A stretch of 54,457 nt of DNA from Paenisporosarcina indica (lineage in GTDB: Bacteria > Bacillota > Bacilli > Bacillales_A > Planococcaceae). Shown here piece by piece: positions 36,956 to 46,375 of this stretch. The notes below the pieces were generated by a model. The model searched no databases and was not told the origin of the DNA. It worked only from the letters and a program-made list of their open reading frames with translations. Location of the stretch: NCBI RefSeq assembly GCF_001939075.1, contig NZ_MPTA01000010.1:1-54457 (forward strand), read 5' to 3'. Numbering within the stretch: position 1 is the first letter of the stretch; each line of letters starts with the position of its first letter. The translations under genes were made by a program, and so were the position numbers.

Positions 36956-37281
36956 GATTGTGTGACATGTGACAACACAATTTAAAGCACTTTTTATTTT
37001 TATTTTCTACCAACATTTTTACACAATATTGCCCGTCAGCGTATGTGAATCGTAATGCCTTTTAAATATGAAATATCTATGAGCTATTGAAATTGTATGT
37101 TGTTGTATGAAATAGGCAGACATATGAATCATTGATTTTAAAGGCTTTGGCTTTGCAATCGCATAAAATGCTATAAAACTGCAGTTATTTTATAAGGTAA
37201 AAAATACGGTCTTAAAAGTTCTTCTACTTTTCGTCAATCCATATTAAAAGCCTGGCATCAAAGGCAGGCTTGATATTAAAT
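36956..37281. other. Non-coding right end of element 1
   Basis: No gene can be supported. The stretch is AT-rich and leads into the arm-type repeats and attachment core of the right end. Confidence 0.6.
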
Positions 37282-37300
37282 GGGGTAACAAAAGAGTAAC
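37282..37300. repeat. Right arm-type direct repeat of element 1
   Basis: ggggtaac at 37282 and agagtaac at 37293, the same motif and 11-base period as at 10782-10800 inside the left end. Confidence 0.6.
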
Positions 37301-37447
37301 GTAATCCAGTGAAAAGCTATTATTTAGTATTAAAGATGTTGCAGTACAAATCCAGCAAAACGTTTGTATGTCGCATGATAATCAACTTATATTAATTCTA
37401 GTTAAACATGTTACAACACAAAGGACTTATGGGCGGCATGATGTAAT
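37297..37447. repeat. Right-end sequence shared with 49421-49568
   Basis: About 150 bases align with 49421-49568: aaagatgttgcag, atcaacttatatt, then the att core appear in the same order and spacing with scattered mismatches. Two related elements therefore left their right ends here. Confidence 0.8.
37428..37447. repeat. att core between element 1 and island 2
   Basis: An exact 20-base copy of the groEL tail (tatgggcggcatgatgtaat), 26,730 bases from the left copy. Confidence 0.9.
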
Positions 37448-37483
37448 AAAGAGAAAAAGCTCTTTAGATATAAGGGTTTCGGT

Positions 37484-37504
37484 TGTTGACATTTTGTTGA
37501 CATT
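37484..37504. repeat. Arm-type direct repeat at the left end of island 2
   Basis: tgttgacatt occurs at 37484 and 37495, again with an 11-base period, 37 bases inside the att core. The sequence differs from the element 1 arms, implying a different integrase. Confidence 0.55.
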
Positions 37505-37528
37505 GTTTTTCTCGGTAATACAATTTAA

Positions 37529-37711
37529 TTAATTTCTTAGAAGGTCTTTCATCCGTTCACTGAACGGATGATTGGCCTTTTCTTTCATAATACGAGTCAA
37601 GTGTTCGATGTTCATGGAGTATATAGTATATATATCCGTATGTCCCAAAAGGTGATGCCTAGATATTTTGTGGAATGAATCAGAGATATTGGAGTTAAGC
37701 ACGAAACACAC
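37529..37711 (-). pseudogene. Remnant C-terminus of a tyrosine integrase
   Basis: The minus-strand frame contains HHLLGHTDIYTIYSMNIEHL and KANHPF, which match the end of phage-type tyrosine recombinases (LGHSDIxTTxxYxHxxxEHLxxAM...NHPF), although the nucleophile tyrosine appears degenerate. The catalytic arginine and upstream domains are missing. Its place, about 80 bases inside an att core and pointing toward groEL, mirrors the integrase of element 1. Confidence 0.65.
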
Positions 37712-37964
37712 AACAGCAAAAAGATTAAGAGTACGAGGATACTTTTCTAGGATTTACATGATTTATTAAATAAAAAAGTAAGCTATGAAAATTGGTGCTA
37801 TTAGGGTAGTCAATAAGAAAGATTTGTAGAAGGAAAAAATGATATGTTCGCAGAATGTGTAATATATATGCATCTTTTTATAATGTATTTCAGGTACTGA
37901 AGAAAGTTAAATTGGAACTTTAGAATAGTGTTGAAAGTTTATTCATAATTAAGGAGGAAAGTAC

Positions 37965-38320
37965 ATGAAGAATCAAATCAGTTCCAAGGTGGAAGACAAG
38001 ACCCTAACACTGGAGCGCATATTCAATGCTCCCAGAGAGTTGGTGTTCCAGGCTTTTCTGAAGAGTAGCACTTGAAGCACTGGTGGGGACCGAGAGGCTG
38101 GGGAATGCCAGTGTGTAACGTTGATTTCCGTATTGGAGACGTTTGGCATTATTGCATGAAATGCGAGGACGAGAATCAAGTCGAGTTCTATGGCATGGAA
38201 TCGTGAGGAAAGGCGATATACAACAAGATCCGGGTACCAGAGGTGATTGTGTATACGGACTACTTCTCCGATTCGGAGGGCAATATTGAAGAAACGATAC
38301 CTATGATACTCACTTGTTAT
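37965..38320 (+). pseudogene. SRPBCC/AHSA1-family protein, frameshifted
   Basis: MKNQISSKVEDKTLTLERIF and NAPRELVFQAF, then after a shift HLKHWWGPRGWGMPVCNVDF and RIGDVWHYCM, then after another disruption RVPEVIVYTDYFSDSEGNIE. This is the START-like AHSA1 (Aha1-type) family, interrupted and lacking its end. aaggagg precedes the ATG. Confidence 0.85.
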
Positions 38321-38367
38321 AAGAAAAAAAACGCAGTAGCAAGCAGAGGGAAGATTTTGCGAAAAAA

Positions 38368-38393
38368 AAGCATTCCTCCAAAAAGGAATGCTA
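38368..38393 (-). terminator. Terminator of the SDR gene
   Basis: agcattcct and aggaatgct around six bases, with eight Ts on the minus strand. Confidence 0.85.
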
Positions 38394-38402
38394 CCATATT
38401 AA

Positions 38403-39119
38403 TTAAATTAATCGTGCACCACCATCAATATCAACAACAGATCCAGTAGTAAATCCGTTTTTTGCTAAGTAAACGTAAGATTGCGCGATGTCTTCAGGTT
38501 GTGCAATGCGTTTCACAGGAAGTTGTTCAGCAATTCCTTTGAACATGCCTTCACGTTGAGCTTCTGGCATTCCTGCGTATATCGGTGTATTTACAATACC
38601 AGGTGATACAACATTTACGCGCATTGGTGATAGCTCAATAGCAAGTCCTCTTACTAAACCATCAACTGCAGAATTAATTGCTGCTAATGTAGATGCTCCT
38701 TGAGGTGGGCGTTGACCATAAACACCTGATGTAAGCGTGATAGAACTCGCATCATTCAAGTAAGGGAGTGCTGCAAGAGCCGTAGCATATTGACCCCAGA
38801 ACTTACTGTCGAATGCTTCTTTCGCTCTTTCAATTGGCACCTCTTTAAATAGCCCCATTGTTCCTTCGCCTGCAGTTACTACCAAGTGATCAAAATTCCC
38901 CACATTCTTAAAGAAGTTAGCTACACTCTCATCGTTACGAAAATCTAGCTCATATCCTTCTACATCTTGGCCCAACAAATTTTTTGCCTCATTGAACTTG
39001 GAAGAAGAACGGCTGGCAACTACTACTTGAGCAGATTCATCTAAAAATGCTTTGGCAGTAGCCAATCCGATCCCTGAAGTACCACCGACAACAACAACAC
39101 GTTTTCCTTGTAATGACAT
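38403..39119 (-). CDS. SDR family oxidoreductase
   Basis: A 238-residue classical-like short-chain dehydrogenase. The cofactor site is VVGGTSGIGLATAK near the N-terminus. The catalytic SDR tyrosine is not in a normal YxxxK: the active-site region reads LTSGVYGQRPPQGASTLAA, so chemistry may be atypical. The C-terminal SPGIVNTPIYAGM and DIDGGARLI are family-typical. It is followed on the same strand by an NmrA-type gene and an Rrf2 regulator, an arrangement of quinone or electrophile stress response. Substrate unknown. Confidence 0.88.
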   Translation of the reverse strand: MSLQGKRVVVVGGTSGIGLATAKAFLDESAQVVVASRSSSKFNEAKNLLGQDVEGYELDFRNDESVANFFKNVGNFDHLVVTAGEGTMGLFKEVPIERAKEAFDSKFWGQYATALAALPYLNDASSITLTSGVYGQRPPQGASTLAAINSAVDGLVRGLAIELSPMRVNVVSPGIVNTPIYAGMPEAQREGMFKGIAEQLPVKRIAQPEDIAQSYVYLAKNGFTTGSVVDIDGGARLI

Positions 39120-39200
39120 GAAATAGCCTCCAGTATTATCCGTATTTTTAATTGGTCACAAGTTGTTTATTTCCGAAAAGGACCAAATTTATTCTTGAAT

Positions 39201-40064
39201 TTATGCTTTCAATGCTTGTTGAACCAATTTTTTCAATGGCGTTGGTTGTCCGATAAGATTTGTCAAATCATTTGAAGTTTTCCCCGTTTCCCCAGCTGCA
39301 ACAGTATGGTAAATACCTGCAATTAGTTCAGCTACTGGTGCAGGTAATCCAACATCGCCAAGATAATCTTTCATTTCATCAAATGATACCTTTTTATGTG
39401 AAACTTGTTTACCTGAAACATCTGAAACAACTTCTGCTAGCTCATCGAAAGTCCAAGGTGATGGGTTGACAAGGTTGTATGATTTATTTTCATGTCCTTC
39501 TCCCGTTAATACAGCAGCAGCAGCTAATGCAAGATCTTCACGGCTTACGGCATTTAGTTTGCCATCACCTGTGTTTGTTACTAATTCACCAGTTGCTACT
39601 GATCCAGCTAAGCTTTCATCAATGAATACATCTGAATATAGTGAATTACGCAAGAATGTATAGGGTACGCCAGTTGAACGAATTGCATACTCTGTTGCCA
39701 TATGGACGTGTGCAAGATCGATTTGGGATGTTTCACCAAATGCATAACCTGTGTAAACTATGTGTTTTACACCAGCATCTCGTGCAGCTTGGACGACATT
39801 TGCATGTTGACGAATACGAAGAGTATTATCTGAATCCGGTCCTGAAACAAAAAGAACTTTTGAAGCATCTTCAAACGATGTTTTCATCGACTCGTAGTCC
39901 ATGTAATCGCCATGACGAACTTCTACTCCCAGTTCGGCAAGTGCATCAGCTTTTTCTACATTGCGAACGCTAGCGATAATTTCACTTGCAGGAATAGTTT
40001 TTAATAGTTCTTGAATGACACGGTTTCCATAATGACCTGTTGCACCAGTAATAACGATTGACAT
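39201..40064 (-). CDS. NmrA-like NAD(P)H:quinone oxidoreductase (QorB/YtfG type)
   Basis: A 287-residue atypical SDR: VITGATGHYGNRVIQELL is the cofactor loop, VRHGDYMDYESM and LFVSGPD are typical of the NmrA/QorB group, and no YxxxK catalytic pair is required. Related proteins reduce quinones or sense redox state. Its promoter contains gtaaccaatattgttac, a palindrome repeated upstream of the adjacent Rrf2 regulator gene, which implies control by it. Confidence 0.87.
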   Translation of the reverse strand: MSIVITGATGHYGNRVIQELLKTIPASEIIASVRNVEKADALAELGVEVRHGDYMDYESMKTSFEDASKVLFVSGPDSDNTLRIRQHANVVQAARDAGVKHIVYTGYAFGETSQIDLAHVHMATEYAIRSTGVPYTFLRNSLYSDVFIDESLAGSVATGELVTNTGDGKLNAVSREDLALAAAAVLTGEGHENKSYNLVNPSPWTFDELAEVVSDVSGKQVSHKKVSFDEMKDYLGDVGLPAPVAELIAGIYHTVAAGETGKTSNDLTNLIGQPTPLKKLVQQALKA

Positions 40065-40112
40065 ATAAAATTCCTACCCTTCTATTTGCAGATTATTTCA
40101 AGAGGTTTTAGT

Positions 40113-40129
40113 GTAACCAATATTGTTAC
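40113..40129. promoter_or_regulatory. Putative Rrf2 operator upstream of qorB-like gene
   Basis: gtaac-n7-gttac palindrome. A second copy of the form gtaat-n7-gttac lies at 40605-40621. Confidence 0.55.
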
Positions 40130-40151
40130 AACGAGTATGGAAAAAATAGCT

Positions 40152-40586
40152 CTAAATAGAGCCGGTTTTCTCTTTTAGTTCAGACACCAATTGTTTGAGT
40201 GTAACTTGAGCCAATTCGTGCTCCATGGCAGATTGTGCTTGCAACATCTTTGTCCGAAAAACAGACTCAATATTTGCGCCTACTGGACACTTTGGATTGG
40301 TTTCATCATGAAAATTAAAAATATCTCCATTGTCTGCAACTTCAACTGCTCTATACACATCAAGTAAAGTAATCTCATCAAGTCCCTTTTGTAAATAGGT
40401 ACCTCCTGCACCGGCACGTACATGGACCAACCCAGCTTTCTTCAACATGCCAATAATACGGCGAATAATGACAGGGTTCGTATTGACGCTTTCAGCAATG
40501 AAATCGGAAGTACATGAAGTTGGACTTAATGCAACTAGCGATAAAATATGGACAGCAATGGAATAACGGCTGCTAAATTTTTTCAT
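40152..40586 (-). CDS. Rrf2 family transcriptional regulator
   Basis: A 144-residue Rrf2 protein (B. subtilis YwnA type): winged helix in CTSDFIAESVNTNPVIIRRI with the wing GAGGTYL, followed by the dimerisation helix. A single cysteine (CPVG) remains in the region that binds a cluster in other Rrf2 proteins, so a cluster is unlikely; thiol or electrophile sensing is possible. Start ATG at 40586 behind gagggtg. It probably autoregulates and controls the NmrA gene through the shared palindrome. Confidence 0.88.
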   Translation of the reverse strand: MKKFSSRYSIAVHILSLVALSPTSCTSDFIAESVNTNPVIIRRIIGMLKKAGLVHVRAGAGGTYLQKGLDEITLLDVYRAVEVADNGDIFNFHDETNPKCPVGANIESVFRTKMLQAQSAMEHELAQVTLKQLVSELKEKTGSI

Positions 40587-40604
40587 ACAAGTCACCCTCT
40601 CGAT

Positions 40605-40621
40605 GTAATCATTATAGTTAC
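40605..40621. promoter_or_regulatory. Putative Rrf2 operator at its own promoter
   Basis: gtaat-n7-gttac, matching the palindrome at 40113 in both half-sites but one base. Confidence 0.5.
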
Positions 40622-40797
40622 AACGATAATAGAAGTCAAAGAATTCGTTTGAAAAGGAGGGAAAATGTGTGAGCAGTAGAGCAATTCCTATATAAATCCT
40701 TAACGAAAATAGTATATAACTCTAGCTATTGAGTAGGGAATGAGAAGTTTAGAAAATGCTCAGAATATTTCTCTGAGCATTTTGGATCTTATCAATA

Positions 40798-41585
40798 CTA
40801 CTTTAATAAATTTTCATATTCACTACCTTGAAATAGGTCTTTTGAGAGAAGCCTTGTCCATTTTACAATTGGAACATCTGGATTTTTTTCAATATAATTT
40901 TGAGTAATTAGATAGCCTATTTTATAATTCGACCTTAATGGAATTCCTTTTGAAGATTTCCCATTAAAGAATTCCATGTATATTTTCGGAGAAGTTGAAT
41001 CAGCTGTTTCCTTTAAACTCTCGAGCACCTTTTCCTCGGATTCTTTTGGTATGGTTCAGTCCACGGAGCATTTATATCAGGATAAACAATAGTAGCAAAC
41101 GAATTGGCTTTTCCTTCTGAAGTAATTGAATGCAAAATTGAATAATTCGCCATATCACCATTGAGCTGTGTATTTATTGCATGGTGATATTCATGAGCGA
41201 CCGTATATTTTAACAATTTTTCATTATAAGATGTGTCTATTTGGATAAATATTGTGTTTTCGCCATACGTTATATCAGCTACACCCTCCATTTCTTCAAC
41301 TACAAACCTATCCTCAGGTCTAAGTGGCATAACATAAATGTTTTTGTCTTCACCTGGTAGCAATTCTGCTGATTTTATTAGTGCTTCTTTTATATACACA
41401 TTAATTTTCTCTTCGTTTTGTAAAAGCTTAATAATGTTATCTTCAAACTTATCAACCTCTGTTGATGATAAAAAAGGGTACTCCAAAGGTAAATACATAG
41501 CATATTTTTCCTTTATAGGTTCTAACACTTTTTCTACATATGCACTTGGGTTACTTTGGGAAGGATTCTCTTGAACATAGTCGGT
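40798..41585 (-). pseudogene. DUF2268-like zinc protease, truncated and frameshifted
   Basis: Two minus-strand frames overlap near 41013-41028 around a frameshift (EEKVLESLKETADS). The zinc site HEYHH and the closing E (ITSEGKANSF) identify a DUF2268-like putative metallopeptidase. The N-terminal signal region is gone: the frame runs directly (DYVQENPSQSNPSAYVEKVL) into the broken end of pgi at about 41586. A deletion or recombination joined the two genes. Confidence 0.8.
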
Positions 41586-42628
41586 TTAATCAAGTACTTC
41601 GTCAATATTGTCGATATCCTCTTAAATGATGCGTTCGATTGAAGAATTTTTTACCTGTAGAACTGTTTCTATGAAAAGACGACGTCCTTCTTGTACGTAC
41701 TTACCCATCGAATGTAAATCCGTTGAGAAGTTAACTGAAGCGGGGAAGTGGCCTTTTCCATCCTTCCCTTCACTTTCTCCGAAAAGCTGTTTCCACCATT
41801 CTGCTACAAAGAGTAGACGAGGCTCATAGCTTACAAACAATTCAATTGACTTTCCCTTATTATAGAAAATATTTCTTACTGCAACGTATTGGTAACTTTC
41901 ATTTGTAGCAAGAACGGGATTATTGTATTTGTGATAGGCAGCTTTTGCCCCTTCCATCACTTGGTCAATATTAAGACCGGCTACTGCCATTGGAAGTAAG
42001 CCAACAGTCGTCAGAACTGAGTAGCGTCCACCTATGTTGTCCGGAATAAAAAACGTTTCGTAACCTTCTTCGACCGCCAGATTCCGAAGGGCACCCTTGC
42101 TCTGATCGGTCGTCATATAAATTCGATTCCTTGCTTCTTCTTTCCCATACTTCTTCTCCATAAATGTACGGAAAATACGGAATACTAAAGCAGGCTCGGT
42201 CGTTGTACCTGACATGGAAATAACATTAATAGAAATGTTTTTGCCCTCTAATACTTGAAGTAAATGTTCGATATAGGTCGAGCTAATATTATGTCCAGCA
42301 AAATAAACTTCCGTATTTCCTTTGACTTGCTTATGAAACGTATGGGATAAAGCCTCTATTGCTGCCTTTGACCCTAGATAAGAACCTCCAATACCAATAG
42401 CGATTAGCGCGTCTGACTGTTGTTGAATTCGTTTAGCAGCTAGCTTCACTCTGTCAAATTCCTCTTTGTCGTATGTAAGTTTCGAGTTAACCCATCCTAA
42501 GTAATCAGAACCTGCTCCTGTTTGTTGGTGAATTTGGTTATGCGCTTGTTTTACAAATTCACTTAGATTTTCAACTCACTATTTTTCATGAATGATAAAA
42601 CATTGGTGAAATCAAATGAAACGGTCAT
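41586..42628 (-). pseudogene. pgi: Glucose-6-phosphate isomerase, frameshifted and 3'-truncated
   Basis: The central part is unmistakable Pgi: [17 protein letters not shown], the [16 protein letters not shown] sugar-isomerase motif and [12 protein letters not shown]. The start ATG at 42628 ([19 protein letters not shown]) is followed by a one-base deletion near 42575, before [20 protein letters not shown]. The gene stops at 41622, and homology (EDIDNIDEVLD) breaks at 41586, about 110 residues short of normal length. The C-terminal catalytic part is therefore missing and the enzyme should be inactive. It is downstream of zwf on the same strand. Confidence 0.85.
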
Positions 42629-42659
42629 ATCTCATATCACCTTTTGTTATTATGTTTTT

Positions 42660-44177
42660 CTACCACCACTTAAATTGATCGGATTGCAATAGCTGATTTG
42701 CTTCTTCTGGACCAGTTAAACCTGCAGGATAGGAATATAAAGGTAACAGATTCTCCTGATATGCTTCTAATATCGGTTGGATCCACTCCCACGATAATTC
42801 GACTTCTTTCCAATGGGAGAAGAAGGTAGCATTACCGAGCATTGCATCAAATAGAAGAAGTTCATATGCTTCCGGCTGACTTTCCGAATTGGTTGAGAAG
42901 TTAATCCAAACAGGTTCAAAATGATTACTAGAAGGATTTTTCATGTTCACCCGTAAAGAAATATTTTCGTTTGGACTAATCTCGATGATCAATAAATTCG
43001 GAGTGATTCCTTGTAGCACATCTGAATCTTTCATCTTGTTCTTAAACTCAATGACAATCCGTGTAGACTTCTGATCCAATCTTTTCCCCGTGCGTATATA
43101 AAAGGGAATTCCACTCCAAGATGGAATATCAATATATAAGCGAGCCGCGAAATAAGTATCATTTTTTGAGGAACCATCAACACCGGGCTCTTCTTTATAT
43201 CCAAATACTGGAGTACCTTGAATCTCTCCAGAATCGTACTGACCGCGGACAACATCCTTGTATGCATTTTCTTTTAGGAGTGGTCGAAGAGATTCGATAA
43301 TTTCCATCTTTTTAACATGAATTTCATTTGACGTTATTTTCTCTGGGAGGTAAATGGCTGTCATCATCACTAACTGAAGAAGATGGTTCTGAACCATATC
43401 ACGAATGGCTCCTGCTTTATCGTAATAATCAGCCCGAGTTTCGACCCCAACCGTTTCACTTGCAGTAATTTGGACATTCGAAATTTGTTTATGATCTAGT
43501 AATGATTTCAGTGCGGGATTGGCCAAAACTAAGGTTTCAAGATTTTGGACCATTGGTTTTCCTAGATAGTGATCAATTCTGTAGATTTCATCTTCACTGA
43601 AAGTTTTGCTCAAGTTTTTATTTAATTGCCTTGCCGTCTCTAGATCACTTCCAAATGGTTTTTCAACGATGAGGCGCTTCCATCCTTTGTTTTGGCAAAT
43701 ACCACTTGAATTAAGATTTGACGTAATAACATCAACCAGACTTGGTCCAACAGACAAATAGAATAGTCGGTTTTGTGGAATTCCTAGCTCAATTTCTCTG
43801 TTTTCAATGAGTTCGTGCAAATGGTGATAGGATTCTTTGTCTGTCGCATCAAATGCACAGTACCGAAATTCGGATAAAAAATCTTGCAGACCAGAAGGTT
43901 GTACAGCTCTTCTGGAGTATGCATGAAGAGCTCTTTCCACCTTGGACTGAAAATCTTCGTTTGAACAATAGTTTCTGCCTAAACCAACTATAGAAATGGT
44001 ATCGGGTAATTTACCATCAAGATATAAATTATATAAAGCAGGAAATAATTTTCGTTGTGCTAAGTCTCCCGTTGCTCCAAATAATACGAATGTCATGTCT
44101 TGTATGAACCATTCTTCTTGGAATCCAATTAATTGATCTTTTACATCAAATTCTACTGCGGTATTCCAGTAATTCAT
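42660..44177 (-). CDS. zwf: Glucose-6-phosphate 1-dehydrogenase
   Basis: A full-length enzyme of about 505 residues that oxidises glucose-6-phosphate to 6-phosphogluconolactone with NADP. It has the nucleotide loop VLFGATGDLAQRK (about 31-43), the active site RIDHYLGKPMVQN and the late SGIPFYIRTGKRL. Compared with typical Zwf it has about 27 extra residues at the start. The ATG at 44177 follows ggttggtgg; a TTG two codons earlier is possible. Together with pgi and hxlAB this would form part of a cyclic, dissimilatory ribulose monophosphate pathway; no 6-phosphogluconate dehydrogenase gene is in the window. Confidence 0.93.
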   Translation of the reverse strand: MNYWNTAVEFDVKDQLIGFQEEWFIQDMTFVLFGATGDLAQRKLFPALYNLYLDGKLPDTISIVGLGRNYCSNEDFQSKVERALHAYSRRAVQPSGLQDFLSEFRYCAFDATDKESYHHLHELIENREIELGIPQNRLFYLSVGPSLVDVITSNLNSSGICQNKGWKRLIVEKPFGSDLETARQLNKNLSKTFSEDEIYRIDHYLGKPMVQNLETLVLANPALKSLLDHKQISNVQITASETVGVETRADYYDKAGAIRDMVQNHLLQLVMMTAIYLPEKITSNEIHVKKMEIIESLRPLLKENAYKDVVRGQYDSGEIQGTPVFGYKEEPGVDGSSKNDTYFAARLYIDIPSWSGIPFYIRTGKRLDQKSTRIVIEFKNKMKDSDVLQGITPNLLIIEISPNENISLRVNMKNPSSNHFEPVWINFSTNSESQPEAYELLLFDAMLGNATFFSHWKEVELSWEWIQPILEAYQENLLPLYSYPAGLTGPEEANQLLQSDQFKWW

Positions 44178-44183
44178 ATTCAA

Positions 44184-44869
44184 TATCCACCAACCTTTAC
44201 AATCAGTATTTTGTTTAAACCATGAATGATAATCGCAATAGTTCTCAGTATACGGACTGCATTCAATTTATGTAAGTACGCACTCGAAAGACAAATAATG
44301 TATAAAAGCATACTTTTGTTTGAGCATATGGGGAATGAATAAGCAAGAATGCACTAACGATACGAAATTGACTGACTTTGAAACCTTCAAATTAATTTGG
44401 TTCTCACTGGGGGGCTTTCGTCCTGTTATGGTCAACTATATTGTTTTGAAAATTCAAGAAAAAACATATTAAATAATGTTGTTGATATTGAATTGATAAG
44501 GTATCCTTGCCTGCCACTAGAGTGTGAGGGGGGAACCATAAATATTAGGCCCAGCGAAATGTGTGGCAAGCCAAATATACGATAATAACTACATCATTTT
44601 TAGGAGACTAAGATTAGTCATGTTAAATTTTTTTGTTGAGAAGAATAAAACGAATGAGACATTTGCGGAGAATATACGGCAAACGAAAATATTTAACCGT
44701 ATCGTTTAACTTAACTAAATTTATATAGGGTAAGAAAGCGAAGTAGCTTTTCGGGTTCATCCTGTGATCCCACATCGTTCCCAAGAAATTTTATCCCATG
44801 ACTAGATATTGGAGTGAGAAGAAGACATTATATAGATTCATGGCACTCCTATATTGGAAAGAATGTTTA
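44184..44869. other. Non-coding region between zwf and hxlA
   Basis: Nearly 700 bases. A 62-codon frame (44397-44585) and a short frame near 44621 have no ribosome-binding site or recognisable motif, so I do not call them. It should contain the zwf promoter (minus strand). No other structure seen. Confidence 0.5.
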
Positions 44870-44892
44870 CAGTATACTTTTTGTCAGTATAT
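44870..44892 (+). promoter_or_regulatory. Possible HxlR-binding repeats at hxlA
   Basis: cagtatac (44870) and cagtatat (44885) are direct repeats with a 15-base period, about 90-110 bases upstream of hxlA. The same agtata core recurs before hxlR. HxlR activates hxlAB in B. subtilis from upstream direct sites. Confidence 0.45.
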
Positions 44893-44979
44893 GAATTTAA
44901 AGTGCGTACTTCACAAAGTCGATTGCAGAACTTACACTAAGTTTGTACCAAAAATACGAATATAAGGAGTACAACATAC

Positions 44980-45621
44980 ATGAAATTACAATTAGCTTTA
45001 GATTTAGTTAACATTCCACAAGCCCTAGAACTTATTAAAGAAGTCGAGGATCATATTGATATCGTTGAAATCGGAACTCCAGTAATCAATAAAGAAGGTC
45101 TTAAAGCAGTTGATGCTGTTAAAGCTGCATTTCCTAACCTAGAAGTTCTTGCAGATGTTAAAATCATGGATGCTGCAGGTTATGAAGTCTCTAATGCTGC
45201 AGCTGCAGGTGCTGACATAGTTACAATTCTTGCACAAGCAGAAGACTCTTCAATCAAAGGTGCTGTTGAAGCAGCAAAAAAATTAGGTAAAAAAATCTTG
45301 GTTGATATGATTGCTGTGAAAGACATCAAAACACGTGCAGCAGAGCTTGATATGCTTGGTGCTGATTATATCTGTGTACACACAGGGTATGATTTGCAAG
45401 CGGAAGGAAAAGATTCATTCGAAGACCTACGCACAATTAAAAGCGTTGTAAAAAATGCGAAAACTGCAATTGCTGGCGGAATCAAGTTTGAGACATTACC
45501 GGAAGTGATTAAAGCACAACCAGATTTAATCATTGTTGGTGGTGGAATCACAAGTAAAGAAGATAAAAAAGCAGAAGCAGCAAAAATTCAAAAGCTAATC
45601 AAAGAAGGCGTGATTGCGTAA
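44980..45621 (+). CDS. hxlA: 3-hexulose-6-phosphate synthase
   Basis: HxlA condenses formaldehyde with ribulose 5-phosphate to give 3-hexulose 6-phosphate. The 213-residue TIM-barrel protein has MKLQLALDLVNIPQALELI, the substrate motif DVKIMDAAGYE, and the closing IAGGIKFETLPEV and VGGGIT phosphate loop. taaggag precedes the start. It lies one base before hxlB, in one operon, with candidate HxlR sites upstream. The gene is on the second groEL island, so formaldehyde tolerance may have been acquired horizontally. Confidence 0.95.
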   Translation: MKLQLALDLVNIPQALELIKEVEDHIDIVEIGTPVINKEGLKAVDAVKAAFPNLEVLADVKIMDAAGYEVSNAAAAGADIVTILAQAEDSSIKGAVEAAKKLGKKILVDMIAVKDIKTRAAELDMLGADYICVHTGYDLQAEGKDSFEDLRTIKSVVKNAKTAIAGGIKFETLPEVIKAQPDLIIVGGGITSKEDKKAEAAKIQKLIKEGVIA

Positions 45622-45622
45622 C

Positions 45623-46177
45623 ATGAATACAAAAGGCTACACAGATGAGATACTGGCCGAGCTAAAGCGAACTCTTGAACTCATCAATGATGAGGATGCC
45701 GAAAAGGTAGTCGAATGTATTTTACGTGCAAAAAAGATTTTTGTTGCAGGTGGAGGACGATCCGGCTTCATGGCTAAGGCATTTGTTATGCGCATGATGC
45801 ATGTTGGACTTGATGCGTATGTTGTAGGAGAAACAGTAACACCTAATCTAGAACCGAGTGATATCTTTATTGTCGGTTCTGGTTCAGGTGAGACTGGGAG
45901 CCTGGCAGCTATGACGAAAAAAGCGAAAAGCATTGGTGCAACAGTAGTAGCTGTTACCATTAATCCTGATTCTACAATTGGTAAGTTGGCTGACATTCAA
46001 ATTGAAATACCTGCTCAAGCAAAAGCGGAAGGCACCAGTGGAAAATCGATTCAACCGATGGGCTCTCTGTTTGAGCAATCGCTTCTTCTATTTTATGATG
46101 CAGTGATATTAAGATTCATGGATAAAAAAGGATTAAAATCCGATGTGATGTACGGTAGACATACTAATTTAGAATAG
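45623..46177 (+). CDS. hxlB: 6-phospho-3-hexuloisomerase
   Basis: HxlB converts 3-hexulose 6-phosphate to fructose 6-phosphate, completing formaldehyde fixation. The 184-residue SIS-domain protein contains GGGRSGFMAKAFVMRMMHVG, VIGSGSGET-like IVGSGSGETGS, and the C-terminal SIQPMGSLFEQSLLLFYDAV. The ATG at 45623 gives an N-terminus like that of B. subtilis HxlB; a TTG nine bases earlier is less likely. A terminator follows. Confidence 0.94.
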   Translation: MNTKGYTDEILAELKRTLELINDEDAEKVVECILRAKKIFVAGGGRSGFMAKAFVMRMMHVGLDAYVVGETVTPNLEPSDIFIVGSGSGETGSLAAMTKKAKSIGATVVAVTINPDSTIGKLADIQIEIPAQAKAEGTSGKSIQPMGSLFEQSLLLFYDAVILRFMDKKGLKSDVMYGRHTNLE

Positions 46178-46183
46178 AGTTGC

Positions 46184-46226
46184 AAATAAACCTGGGTCTG
46201 AAGTTATGTAGACTCAGGTTTATTTT
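46184..46226 (+). terminator. hxlAB terminator
   Basis: aaataaacctgggtct and agactcaggtttattt (one mismatch) around ten bases. Confidence 0.85.
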
Positions 46227-46375
46227 GAATTTGTTCTAAGAGCACGAATACTCTTTACTTCCTTGTTTCATACCTATAGAGACCAAAGCAGTTTCACTAG
46301 ACAATCTGACAAATAACATGCGAGGATAGCTTTATAACTAGAGAATATATTGAATAGTGGAAGGGGTGATTAAAT

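Noticed and set aside
10718-37427. Complete prophage
   Set aside because: Replication and small-terminase-like genes are present, but no large terminase, portal, capsid or tail genes.
44397-44585. 62-codon plus frame between zwf and hxlA
   Set aside because: No ribosome-binding site, no motif, no conserved context.
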